Below the pieces are notes generated by a model, which did not search any database, was not told where the DNA came from, and was given only the letters and a program-made list of their open reading frames with translations. From Nematopogon swammerdamellus (lineage: Eukaryota > Arthropoda > Insecta > Lepidoptera > Adelidae), in the NCBI GenBank assembly GCA_946902875.1, contig OX336343.1, positions 5,445,754 to 5,509,753 of the forward strand: 64,000 nucleotides of DNA, in the 5' to 3' direction. Positions 58,901-64,000 of this stretch are shown one piece after another. Each line of letters opens with the position of its first letter. Position 1 is the first letter of the stretch. A program made the position numbers and the translations under genes.

Positions 58901-61052
58901 ATACAAACAACGTGCTAAGAATCGATTAGTCACGCTACTGAATAATAGATGCCGGCACAGGCTTTTATATTTTGCATTGTAGAAAGACAAAAGACAGACG
59001 GATATGGTTTTTTGACAGGTATGGAATACCGGATCTACGGAACACTCCGCGCGCAAGTAAAACTCGCACTTGACTGATTTTTAAAATGTATAGTCAATAT
59101 TTATCCTGACCCTACTGGATCACCTTTGACCGTACCAGTTGTGTTGGAATATCATCTAAATACTTCTACAAAAGTTATAGCAACTTCAATGTTAGTAGTT
59201 ATAGCAGGCCTCATGCACTCTATGTACTTGCGCGCGCTAACTACCTACCGCACGGTGGACCGCCGGCGGTCTAATTCAGTGGAGATTCGTCAGCCGCGCG
59301 AAACATACCTACACTCTCGCCCACGCAACTGCGCGCAGCTGCAAAGCAATAATCACTTTACACTCGATCATTTACATAGGTAAATTTCCGCACGCAGCAA
59401 TTGGCGACGTAAACAGTAGGCTATTAAAGCCGAAGGTATGGAACTTTTTCTATGGAGTGATTTATCTGTTACGAAGTAACTATTAAGTAATCTGTGCTTA
59501 TAGTCAAGTATCTCGTTGGTCACGCGGTCGTTTAAGCCTCAATTCATCAAACTTTGGATAAGTTGTCAACGTCCATTTCTTAAAGTAAAATAATACTCTC
59601 GATTTTTTCCTCCACTCCCACTAAGTTCTCACGAAGTGCTTATTGCGCTCGAGTATTGCGAGCGCTGCTCGTTCAATGGGGCTTACTTCTCACGCAACTT
59701 GCGCGCGAGAAGTAAAGCCCAACTAAATCACAACACCTCTTATAGTTCCGAGTGTTGGGGCGAGTCACAATGCGAACTCTGGCCGGCGGTCTAGGGGCGA
59801 AGTTAGCCGAGGCGGAGACACGCTCGGAGGAAAGAATTGGTGAGATGAGAACGTTCGCAAGGGTAGAAAGAAACACACGGATTGAAGTGTTTTTTTTTTA
59901 TGTAAACTACTACATCACCTACAACATCCGTGATGTCAGCCCATAACACCGGATGAACTTGGTGCCACGTCAGTGCTTCCCTTCGGTCGTGCCGGCTACA
60001 CTGGACTGGACGGAAAACACAAACTATTTACATAGCCGTTTCGACCGACCTTTCATTCAGTGCGGTGGTACCAACCCGGGTGGGTTAAACACTACCACCC
60101 AGTAATATAAGAAGGGAGCCATATCCTTTAGTCGCCTTTTACGACATACACGGGAGAGACGCAGTTGGGCTATTCTTTTAAAGTACCGGCCCCAGGCGGT
60201 ACGCACGTGTGAAAGAAAATACATTGTTTTTCCTGCTAGTGTTAAAGAAAATGTAATGTTATTCGCATAATATTTTCTTTCATCACAACACCAACCACCA
60301 CATTCAGAAAAGTATTAGGACAAGATAACTATCAAGCAGCAAGTAAGGCACGAAAACCCACCTGCTACATGACTCATGTGGTGGTCGGTGTTGTGCTGTA
60401 ATTTATCCAGATTCTTGTAAAACAACACCGACTACTCTGCTTACCCCGATTGTCAGGATACAGCGTGCGGTATGTATGTGCGGCGGCGCAAGCGCGGGGA
60501 GTGGCCGAGTGGTTTGGGCATCGGCTTCTCATGCGAGAGGTTCGCGGTTCGAATCCCGTCGGCGTGTACCAATGAGTTTTTTCTGACGAAAAAAATTACG
60601 TGCATACCTACACCTGCTGCTTCACCGTTCGGAACCGGTGTAAAACTGTAGGTCCCTCCCTTGCCCCTTACTAGGTGGTAGGCTCAAATTGTAGCCGACT
60701 GGGTTGGGTTCCACCGTACTGAATGTAAGATGGCCGCATAGCAGCCTCGGTTGTGTTCTCCTCTAGTCCAGTATAGCCAGCAATCCAGGAAAGTCTCCAG
60801 TATGGCACTTACCTTCTCGGAGGTGATATTGGCTGGTCGGAGCATGCGCTTTAGCCCCTCCAACTCAGCCACCCATACCGCATTACATAAAAAAAAATAA
60901 TAACGTGCAAAGACGGACTTATCCCTTACAGAGCCATTCTCATGATATCAATACAAATGACAAGAGAACTCACCTCATAGGTTTGAAGAGCGCCTGCACC
61001 CCGTTGGGATAGTCTATGATGAGCTTCAGCTGTGTGCCCCCTTCCTTTTGTT
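28793..61052 (-). CDS. FAM20C-like secretory-pathway kinase, last seven exons (N-terminus not visible)
   Basis: Joined exons 61052-60974, 43052-42960, 42284-42041, 36744-36664, 35774-35662, 34474-34334 and 28985-28793 give 313 residues plus stop, with all phases consistent and GT/AG introns. FAM20 proteins are Golgi/secreted kinases; the FAM20C type phosphorylates Ser in S-x-E motifs of secreted proteins. Visible in order: [13 protein letters not shown] and LFKPMR (nucleotide-binding strand and Lys), [20 protein letters not shown] (Glu of the helix-C equivalent), the disulfide-rich [17 protein letters not shown] insertion, [18 protein letters not shown], the catalytic Asp in [10 protein letters not shown], and the metal-binding Asp in [22 protein letters not shown] and [11 protein letters not shown] close the fold. 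[10 protein letters not shown] and LDQGRAFG match the FAM20C type better than FAM20B (which has NADRHHYES and LDNAKSF). Likely counterpart of Drosophila CG31145. The signal-anchor and first kinase-lobe exons must lie upstream, probably beyond 64000. Confidence 0.93.
29215..29640 (-). mobile_element. Helitron-like non-autonomous element, family P
   Basis: Left end ACTAGCTTTTGCCCGCGGCT is the reverse complement of a terminus with a small GC hairpin followed by AAAAGCTAG|T, the layout of a Helitron 3' end (hairpin then CTRR, inserted before T). Body shared with 37040-37610, 40044-40645 and 52437-52955. Confidence 0.6.
29690..29955. other. Unrecognised GC-rich stretch inside FAM20 intron 6
   Basis: CG-rich island with overlapping open frames on both strands; the longest spans 29370-29954 on the plus strand but crosses the Helitron-like repeat. 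No conserved domain or family recognised. It may be a TE interior or regulatory DNA. Confidence 0.4.
29967..30150 (-). mobile_element. SINE family A, 3' half
   Basis: Reverse complement of the family A 3' part, from TTGGCTACATCACCTAC to GTGGTGGTACCAACCC. Confidence 0.7.
30361..30582 (+). repeat. Element family Q fragment with hairpin
   Basis: Contains a near-perfect hairpin around GCGCAGCGACGTAATAC (30378-30410) and ends CCTATCCTGAAACACCCTGT. That end is the reverse complement of the terminus of the inverted-repeat element at 34487. Confidence 0.6.
31065..31775 (-). mobile_element. Jockey/CR1-like LINE, reverse transcriptase C-terminus, 5'-truncated
   Basis: Minus strand encodes the end of a non-LTR reverse transcriptase and its tail: [67 protein letters not shown] interrupts the frame at about 31585 (LEYC-stop-HLWDG). 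The A tail appears as poly-T at about 31068. A dead copy, inserted in FAM20 intron 6. Confidence 0.85.
32228..32820. mobile_element. Compound palindromic element
   Basis: Starts TTTTTAACCGACTTCAAAAA and ends near CAAAACCGACTTATAGC. It contains a short perfect palindrome GGCGGAATCGC...GCGATTCCGCC (32400-32437) and a large one with arms of about 90 bp (about 32480-32574 and 32598-32688) built on CCGCCTTCAA/TTGAAGGCGG. No coding capacity. Confidence 0.7.
33433..33826 (+). mobile_element. SINE family B, full length
   Basis: Head GCGGCGGGTGGCCGTGTGGTT with B-box-like GGTTCGAAACC, body CCTGCTGCTTCACCGTTCGG, tail CTGGATTAAATAAAAAA. Followed directly by a MITE. Confidence 0.8.
33826..34297 (+). mobile_element. 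MITE family M
   Basis: CTGTTAAGTGCGAGTATTAC with GGTTTCCGTATC at left, GGATACGGAAACCTAAAAA at right, (GACA)n inside. Ends about 36 bases from the donor of FAM20 exon 6. Confidence 0.75.
34334..34474 (-). CDS. FAM20-like exon 6
   Basis: Acceptor GTGATTTCAG, donor GTGAGC. Encodes [20 protein letters not shown] with the metal-binding Asp, then [13 protein letters not shown]. Without splicing the frame would run two bases into the intron and hit TGA, so the donor matters. An inverted-repeat element begins only about 12 bases upstream of the acceptor. Confidence 0.93.
34487..34969. mobile_element. Family Q element with about 33-bp inverted ends, abutting a splice acceptor
   Basis: Left end ACAGGGTGTATCAGGATAGG, then GAAACTTCAGG. 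The right end is the reverse complement, from CCTGAAG to CCTATCCTGATACACC. A second, different ACAGGGTGT terminus starts at about 34973. The left end is about 12 bases from the FAM20 exon 6 acceptor. Confidence 0.75.
35300..35480 (+). repeat. (GATAGA)n-type hexanucleotide microsatellite
   Basis: Long run of imperfect AGATAG / AGAAGA units (GATAGAGATAGAGAAGATAC), resuming at about 35610-35655 beside FAM20 exon 5 after a LINE tail fragment (35497-35612). Confidence 0.85.
35497..35612 (+). mobile_element. LINE tail fragment inserted in the microsatellite
   Basis: GGCCGGCATGGCATTCTC...CACCTTATGGGTGGCTCGGC and a short A tail; same tail as 36530-36635 and 50817-50862. The GATAGA repeat continues on both sides. 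Confidence 0.7.
35662..35774 (-). CDS. FAM20-like exon 5
   Basis: Acceptor TTGAACAG, donor GTTAGT (weaker than consensus). Encodes [20 protein letters not shown] and the catalytic loop [16 protein letters not shown]-rich microsatellite lies right beside the donor. Confidence 0.93.
35785..36266. mobile_element. Mixed repeat fragments
   Basis: A TTTTTAACCCCCGACGC... piece (35789 on; same family near 33023, 43293 and 63120). Then a LINE tail GGAATCGAGAGGAAAGGTACC (35935-36075; complete at 41095-41450), and a MITE M end GCGCGAGTCCGACTCGCACT (36235-36266). Confidence 0.6.
36340..36635 (+). mobile_element. Jockey/CR1-like LINE tail, plus orientation
   Basis: Encodes [20 protein letters not shown] and [11 protein letters not shown], nearly identical to the copy at 31065-31775 but on the other strand, then the shared 3' UTR and an A-rich tail. 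Confidence 0.8.
36664..36744 (-). CDS. FAM20-like exon 4
   Basis: Exactly 27 codons between TTTCAG and GTGAGC, phase 0 on both sides: [20 protein letters not shown] then QSDYCDT. Skipping it would keep frame. Confidence 0.92.
36815..37035 (+). repeat. Retroelement tail repeat, family D
   Basis: GAATAGAATAGAAATATCC then TTTATTGCACTT and AAAGGCGGACTTATTACC; ends with the small inverted repeat AGACGCCAGGC/GCCTGGCGTCT at about 36996-37025. Confidence 0.6.
37040..37610 (+). mobile_element. Helitron-like family P element, partial
   Basis: Body blocks AATAATAAATCTGTAAGGG, TTGACGATTTTTAGAAAT, (TATG)n, CCTCCATAACTCTTAAA and ACGGGACACAGGATAGGC. A near-identical reverse copy is at 52437-52955. Confidence 0.65.
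37976..40042. mobile_element. Foldback element 1: inverted arrays of a 66-68-bp minisatellite
   Basis: Both ends are the family P terminus (TTGCCCGCGGCTTCGCTCGC at left, its reverse complement ...GCAAAAGCTAGT at right). The left arm (to about 38960) holds about 14 head-to-tail units with core GGGCGAGGCCGAAGGCCGAG, then CTGCGTTCAGGAAGA and ...TTTTCGAAGAAAGTAAGTAA. The right arm (39352-40000) holds the same units inverted. A LINE fragment with an A tail (38961-39351) sits at the turn. Confidence 0.88.
38961..39351 (+). mobile_element. LINE 3' fragment inserted in foldback element 1
   Basis: Encodes the end of a Jockey/CR1-like reverse transcriptase: [36 protein letters not shown], with about 18 A at the 3' end. 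Repeat units resume right after the tail. Confidence 0.8.
40044..40645 (+). mobile_element. Helitron-like family P element with a MITE inside
   Basis: Starts directly at the right end of foldback element 1 (ACTAATAATAAATCTGTAAGG) and ends CGCGAGCGAAGCCGCGGGCA AAAGCTAGT at about 40643. Interrupted at a TA by the palindrome at 40124-40336. Confidence 0.65.
40124..40336. mobile_element. 213-bp palindromic MITE at a TA target
   Basis: Begins CAGTCCGCGCGCGAGCTCCG and ends with its exact reverse complement. Arms of about 75-80 bp include GAGGAATCGGTATTTGTGGA. Flanked by TA on both sides, as in Tc1/mariner-type insertions. Confidence 0.85.
40770..40905 (-). mobile_element. Interspersed repeat family C, partial
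   Basis: ATCCCGACAATCGGGGTGAG through CACAACACCGACCACTACG. Confidence 0.65.
41095..41450 (+). mobile_element. Non-LTR retrotransposon 3' end
   Basis: Encodes a C-terminal tail [20 protein letters not shown]...[15 protein letters not shown] and then a 3' UTR (GGAATCGAGAGGAAAGGTACC) ending in an A-rich tail. The shorter copy at 35935-36075 shares the UTR. A 5'-truncated copy. Confidence 0.7.
41466..41862 (-). mobile_element. SINE family A, full length
   Basis: A tail as poly-T at 41464-41479, B box complement GGAATCCGAACC, and A-box head GAGCTATCGAGGCTGACA at the right end. Confidence 0.85.
42041..42284 (-). CDS. FAM20-like exon 3
   Basis: Acceptor CCTACAG, donor GTAAGT. Encodes [20 protein letters not shown], the cysteine-rich [17 protein letters not shown] segment and EGSFAAFLP, ending AERK on a complete codon. 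Confidence 0.93.
42532..42930 (+). mobile_element. MITE family M, best-preserved short copy
   Basis: CCGGCCAAGTGCGAGTCGAA...GAGGGTTCCGTATC at left, CCGGATACGGAACCCTAAAA at right. Lies in FAM20 intron 2, about 30 bases from the exon 2 donor. Confidence 0.8.
42960..43052 (-). CDS. FAM20-like exon 2
   Basis: Acceptor TTCTATTGCAG, donor GTATGT. Completes Arg, encodes 30 residues [20 protein letters not shown]...SYHLD and leaves AA for the split Lys. Confidence 0.93.
43108..43262 (-). mobile_element. Interspersed repeat family C, partial
   Basis: CACCTGCTGCATGACCCGGT through GCGGGGCTATTCTTTTTAAG, just upstream of FAM20 exon 2. Confidence 0.65.
43334..43675 (-). mobile_element. SINE family A, nearly full length
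   Basis: Reverse-complement body with GGAAACTGACACGGATGGCT at left and the head CTACCGAGGCTGACA at right. Confidence 0.8.
44213..44400 (+). repeat. Retroelement tail repeat, family D
   Basis: AGAATAGAATAGAATAGAAT, GCTTTATTGCACACAAAAAC and GCGACTTATCACTTTAAGTG. Confidence 0.65.
44677..45057 (-). other. Unrecognised 126-codon open frame in FAM20 intron 1
   Basis: An open frame whose translation shows no domain, signal peptide or membrane span that I recognise. It is Arg- and Cys-containing and of mixed composition. The region is more GC-rich than its surroundings. It could be a remnant of a coding element or chance; no start context or splice sites support it as a gene. Confidence 0.2.
45566..45873 (+). 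mobile_element. SINE family B, head missing
   Basis: Body from CACCTGCTGCTTCACCGTTC to ACGGGATTACATAAAAAAAA. Confidence 0.8.
46034..47174 (+). mobile_element. MITE family M fragment and an enlarged copy
   Basis: An end-only fragment at 46034-46095 (GGTCAAGTGCGAGTTTTACT). A long version runs 46229-47174, starting CCGGCCAAGTGCGAGTCGGA and ending GGATACGGAAACCTAAAAA. The roughly 600-base interior from about 46375 does not match short copies and is unassigned AT-rich DNA. Confidence 0.6.
47408..47745. mobile_element. Inverted-end element flanked by a 16-bp direct repeat
   Basis: CCTCGCGCCGCCCGCC occurs at 47408-47423 and 47730-47745. Between them the ends AGGGCGTAGCCAGG and CCTGGCTACGCC are inverted. 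Holds a SINE A fragment (47530-47655) and the inverted GGGGGGCAG / CTGCC..CCCCC tracts. The surrounding DNA is very GC-rich. Confidence 0.65.
48000..48290 (+). mobile_element. Interspersed repeat family C, nearly complete
   Basis: CATCTCTCCCCATGCATGTC through CCGATTGTCGGGATACAGCG. Confidence 0.7.
48305..48455. mobile_element. 151-bp palindromic MITE with 9-bp target duplication
   Basis: Arms of about 55-60 bp around CGTGTTCTCCGCATCATTTT and its complement. Flanked by CTCGTGATT at 48296-48304 and 48456-48464. A 9-bp duplication suggests a Mutator-like mobiliser. Confidence 0.8.
49076..49462 (-). mobile_element. SINE family A, full length
   Basis: Poly-T, body, and the head GAGCTACCGAGGCTGACG at the right end. 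Confidence 0.85.
49770..50172 (+). mobile_element. SINE family B, full length
   Basis: Head GCGGCGGGTGGCCGCGTGGT, B box GGTTCGAATCC, body and ACCGGATTACATAAAAAA tail. Confidence 0.85.
50896..52284. mobile_element. Foldback element 2: intact inverted minisatellite
   Basis: Begins ACTAGCTTTTGCCCGCGGCT and ends ...GCCGCGGGCAAAAGCTAGT. The left arm of 66-68-bp units runs to about 51550, where the sequence turns (GAAAGTAACTTC / TTTGTTACTTACTTTC) and the units continue inverted. No LINE at the turn, so this is the cleaner copy. Confidence 0.9.
52437..52955 (-). mobile_element. Helitron-like family P element, partial
   Basis: Reverse-complement match to 37040-37610, including TAGGTTTGCACCTAAAATTA and the (ATAC)n/(TATG)n tract. 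Confidence 0.65.
53510..53645 (-). mobile_element. SINE family A, diverged head half
   Basis: GGAAGGGACCTATAGTTTCACG to CGCACCGAGACTGACG; older than the other copies by its mismatches. 52990-53500 holds nothing I can support. Confidence 0.55.
53745..54140. mobile_element. Palindromic element flanked by TTAA
   Basis: Left GACGAGACGGAAGTTAACTT, right its reverse complement (ending CCGTCTCGTG). Arms of more than 100 bp include GAACGTAGATT blocks. TTAA sits at 53741-53744 and 54141-54144, the target of piggyBac-like transposases. Confidence 0.8.
54786..55080 (-). mobile_element. SINE family B, partly rearranged
   Basis: ATGTAATCCGGTATGGGTGG to GGGGCAAGGGC, then a jump to the head region (GTCGTGGTTCGAATG) with the middle deleted. 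Confidence 0.7.
55811..56280. mobile_element. Non-autonomous hAT-type element, 470 bp
   Basis: Ends TAGGGATGGGCCGACTA and, inverted, TAGTGATGGGCCGACTA. Many subterminal CCGACTAGTCGG motifs at both sides. Flanked by the perfect 8-bp duplication ATAATTAC (55803-55810, 56281-56288). Contains an approximately 20-base G run at about 56139-56158. Confidence 0.9.
56868..58160 (-). mobile_element. Interspersed repeat family C split by a hAT-type insertion
   Basis: CCGACAATCGGGGTAAGCAA up to 56914, resuming at 57878 with CGATGTTGTGCTGCAAGAAC through the family's other end near 58160. Confidence 0.8.
56915..57869. mobile_element. Non-autonomous hAT-type element, 955 bp
   Basis: Ends CACTGGCGGCTGGT and ACCAGCCGCCACTG, with a perfect 8-bp duplication AAAGTAAT (56907-56914, 57870-57877). 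CAGTGGCGGCTGGT is a classic hAT-type terminus. The interior has a GC-rich left part and an AT-rich right part without a transposase. Confidence 0.9.
58678..59082 (-). mobile_element. MITE family M, reverse orientation
   Basis: TAGGGTTCCGTATCAATACGG, (TCTG)(TCCG)n tract, then GCGCAAGTAAAACTCGCACT at the right end. Closest relative in the window is 6381-6795. Confidence 0.8.
59888..60120 (-). mobile_element. SINE family A, 3' part
   Basis: Poly-T, ACATCACCTACAACATCCGT through the GTTGGTACC-type block; joined directly to family C sequence at about 60120. Confidence 0.75.
60122..60480. mobile_element. Family C fragments in inverted arrangement
   Basis: A minus-strand part (60122-60205 and about 60285-60372) meets a plus-strand part (60374-60480) at GACTCATGTGGTGGTCGG. 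A rearranged or doubly inserted repeat. Confidence 0.6.
60482..60897 (+). mobile_element. SINE family B, full length
   Basis: Head GGGGAGTGGCCGAGTGGTTT, B box GGTTCGAATCCC, body, ATTACATAAAAAAAAAT tail. Its end is about 76 bases from the donor of the first visible FAM20 exon. A tail fragment of the same family (reverse) is at 61489-61523. Confidence 0.85.
60974..61052 (-). CDS. FAM20-like exon 1 of those visible
   Basis: Donor GTGAGT; acceptor TTGTTCGCAG has a short pyrimidine run. Encodes [20 protein letters not shown] and LFKPM, with split codons on both sides. The 5' border is the least certain; the frame stays open upstream for a few codons. No earlier FAM20 exon was found in 61053-64000. 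Confidence 0.85.
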
Positions 61053-64000
61053 CTGCGAACAATGCACCGTATACTCTTAGCTTAGACGAACATGTGGAGG
61101 TAGAGAACTTTAAAAAAAATAAACTTTATCTCTACTTCTTATAAAAGGCAACGTGTCTGCATGTATGTTTGAAGTAAACTCCGGAACCGTTGAACAGATT
61201 TTGATGCGGTTTGCACGAACAGGCTAAATATCCTTAGGGCTGAGCAGTATCAAAGAAAGTATAGTATGGACGGGAGAGAGACAGAATAAGTTAGTCGGAC
61301 ACAGTATCGTATAAGAGAAGCGATCGTTTTGCGCTGAAACAGTTTCTATTCTATTCTATATATTCTATTAAACAGAGTCTACCGTGAGCGAAGCCGCGGG
61401 CAAAATCTAGAATATTATATGAAATAAGACTCCAAGCTATATTCCGACTAAACGTGTTTTCGCCATAGAGAAATAATATGTTTTCTTTTCTTTTTTTTTT
61501 ATGTAATCCTGTATGGGTGGCAGTTCGCAGTTACTTATCGCGAAAATGTCTTCAAAGTTGTCAAAGAAAACTTTTTTAACACCCGACTTTTAAGTAAATA
61601 AACGAAAATTTTTATACTTGTAATCTAACCTAACCTAACAAAATTATTATAAGTTCAAATTAAGTCTCCTAAAAACCTTGAAATAAAAGTTAAATTACAA
61701 ATTGGGTTGTTGGTATGTCGGAGGAACGCTAATAAAAAAAATTTACTTTGGATGAACTCTCTTCTGGATTAAAAGTACTAGGTAAGATTATAAGGGATCA
61801 TTCAGCAATTACCATCAACATTTTAAGGGGCGATTCTGAAGCTCAAAGAAAGAATAAGAACGATATGATAATAATTTATTATATATAAACATATATATAT
61901 ATACCTACATATATATTTATATTTTTTGTTTTTGACAATTGTATTTTTTACCAACAATATTAACTCTTGACTAGGTACGTACCATTAGTAACTCAACTTT
62001 TTAACCCATTGACAACTTGATACTTCAAGTATCTTAAATATTCATATATTTTTATTTTTTATTTTTGACAATACAATTATACTACATTGTAGTGTAATAC
62101 ACTAACATAATTATGTTGATATAAATTACGTATCAAAGTTTGACAAAGGCTCTTTACACCTGATTCACTTAATTAATAAGTCTTTGTAGTCAGAACTCTC
62201 AGCAAAATTGTTAATCTTGCTCTCAAGCTGTGTTTTAGATAGACTATGGGCGGTGTTATTATGTGGCTAGTCACTAAATACTTGTAAAAATATGTTTAAA
62301 AAAATAACCTGCGAAGTTTCTTGTCGGTTCTTCTTCGTGGGTGTAATCGAACCGGATAGAACAAATTGTGACAAGTTCGAGCTCAGTCTAACTTGCCATA
62401 TGAATGATCAATAAACAATACAACAATACAATACAATACAATACGATGGAAGGAGGAGTAAGAAGTCTTTAGACCAAACGATGTTAAAGAAGAAAGGCCT
62501 GTTAACATTTAAAACTTTTACCACGAACAACTTAACTGCTTACTTAAGGAACGAGCGTGGAGACATTCTCGTCGGGGGAACAAGTGAATGAAGTTAGAGA
62601 TAATAAAATGTGCGGTCGCAGCGTGACATTTGCTAGCTATTTCAATTAGGCTCTCTTTATATTCCGACGAGGCGCCGCGACGCCGACGCTGCCACCGCGA
62701 CGCCGACCACCTACAACGAGCCACTAGCCACATGGAGTAAGCTAGTAACAAATTTATCTAATTTTTTATGGTTCCGTACTTTAAAAGTAAAAAGTTAAAT
62801 TAGAAATTTAAAAAACGCCCGACCCTTAAGAAGTAAAAAATCATTTCCGTTTACATTTTATTTACTTAGCGGTCTCCTGACTCTTTTATGTAAGTAAACG
62901 GAAATTATTTTTGACTTTTCAAGGGTCGGGGGTTTTTTTTAATTTAACGTTTTTTTTTTATTTTTTCTAATTAAACTTTTATTTCAAGTTTTTTTTTAAA
63001 ATCGCATGCAAATTCTCCCGCTTTTTAAATAATTTAATTGTTTCATTACTAAATTGCTTGATTACTTTATTACAAACATAGCTAATAACCATCCCCATTA
63101 AACCAACGTTCTAATAAAATAAAAAACTTATAACACCCCTCTTTTTTCGTCGGTGGTTAAAAACTGAACCATTATAAGATCACTCCCGTGTCTGTCCGTT
63201 TGACACAGAGTTCAGCGGTCTTAATGATATAAATAAAAATGTGCAGAAAAAAATTACCCCTGGTTTTTCAAGGTAACTAAAGTTAAAAAATATATTTTAG
63301 TACTCTTTGTAGATATTAAGTCATAAATTACAGAAAAATATTATCGTGCATATCCATAAGTCATTGGAACGTATTTTAAAAGGCTAAGTTGTCCAAGGGT
63401 TGATCCACTGGTAGTTATGTTCGTTGTTCATCTGTGGCACGAAGTCGCGGATGAAACAGAAGAGTAGGTAGGTAAACTAATTTGCCTCTTGCGACGAGTC
63501 TGCCTCTCCCGGCCACCTGACTATTGACTATCCAATTAAGTACAACCACTTCTTCTACTAACATCTGCTGATGACTTAAGGCTGCGATAGGCAAATTTTA
63601 GGAGAAAACGAGATTTTTGAAATTATCAAAAATTTATTTCATAGAAACCAGGCCACATGGAAAAAATATAAAAATTGATCACAAAAGCCAAGAATAAAGA
63701 GAACTTTCTAAAAAAAAATTTACTCAAAATGTGGTTTATTTACTTAACAAATCCCCTTCAAACCCCACCTTGTCGTAAACAATTGCTAACATGGTGTTTT
63801 TAGCAGCTTTTTCCAGGGTCAACCTATACAGAATCTAAAAAAACAAGCAGGATAAATAATCTTTCTCATCTTTTTCTTGTATTTGTCCAGAATATTTTCG
63901 CTATAGGTGTCTTGATTTTCTTAACAATTTCTTCTAAAAAAACGTGTTTATGGACCTCTGTCGTGTTTTTTTTTTTTTGGCAAAAGTTATAAGAAATAAA
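61053..64000. other. Upstream FAM20 intron; no gene seen
   Basis: AT-rich. Holds a Helitron-like terminus (GCGAAGCCGCGGGCAAAATCTAG, about 61388-61410), a (TA)n stretch near 61890, and an inverted repeat with GGTCGGGC/CCCGACC arms at about 62800-62945. A CCCCTCTTTTTTCGTCGG repeat end lies near 63135. No FAM20 exon recognised. Confidence 0.55.

Noticed and set aside
60482..60570. tRNA-Leu/Ser-like sequence with A and B boxes (also at 14066, 33433, 49770)
   Set aside because: Each is the head of a dispersed SINE with a shared body and A-rich tail, and the tRNA fold is not complete.
62518..62751. Possible N-terminal FAM20 exon (77-codon minus-strand frame)
   Set aside because: No FAM20 motif, no fitting splice sites or phase; likely chance.

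Overview
The window is eukaryotic and looks lepidopteran. It has small exons with GT/AG introns, an interstitial block of the insect telomere motif TTAGG, two intronless insect ionotropic receptor genes, tRNA-headed SINEs, RTE- and Jockey-type non-LTR fragments ending in ATG-repeat or A-rich tails, and repeat ends of the type GCGAAGCCGCGGGC...CTAG that are common in moths and butterflies. No species can be named from sequence alone. Most of the 64 kb is transposon debris; protein-coding sequence is only about 5 kb.

Left part (about 2.8-18 kb, + strand): a GC-rich promoter region beside a (CCTAA)n block leads into a four-exon gene (3222-17796) for a 125-residue, four-membrane-span protein of the MARVEL/snakeskin-like type. 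Its 12.9-kb first intron is packed with SINEs, MITEs, an expanded 1.5-kb MITE and a SINE split by a hAT-type element. Middle-left (20.7-25.0 kb, - strand): two head-to-tail, intronless divergent ionotropic receptors (insect IRs, iGluR-like chemoreceptor channels).

Right part (28.8 kb to beyond 61 kb, - strand): the last seven exons of a FAM20C-type secretory-pathway kinase. All reading phases join exactly, from 61052 down to the stop codon at 28793. Its N-terminal exons are not visible and probably lie beyond the window. The introns (about 18, 5.3 and 5.3 kb for the three longest) hold nearly all the remaining repeats. These include two large foldback elements made of a 66-68-bp minisatellite in inverted arms, a second and third hAT-type element with perfect 8-bp target duplications, several palindromic MITEs, and inverted-repeat elements ending only about 10-15 bp from two FAM20 splice acceptors.

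The three loci show no sign of working together. They look like ordinary single-copy neighbours separated by repeats. I found no CRISPR, operon-like, viral or obviously new enzymatic system. The most unusual structures are the foldback minisatellite elements and the transposon-flanked FAM20 exons.
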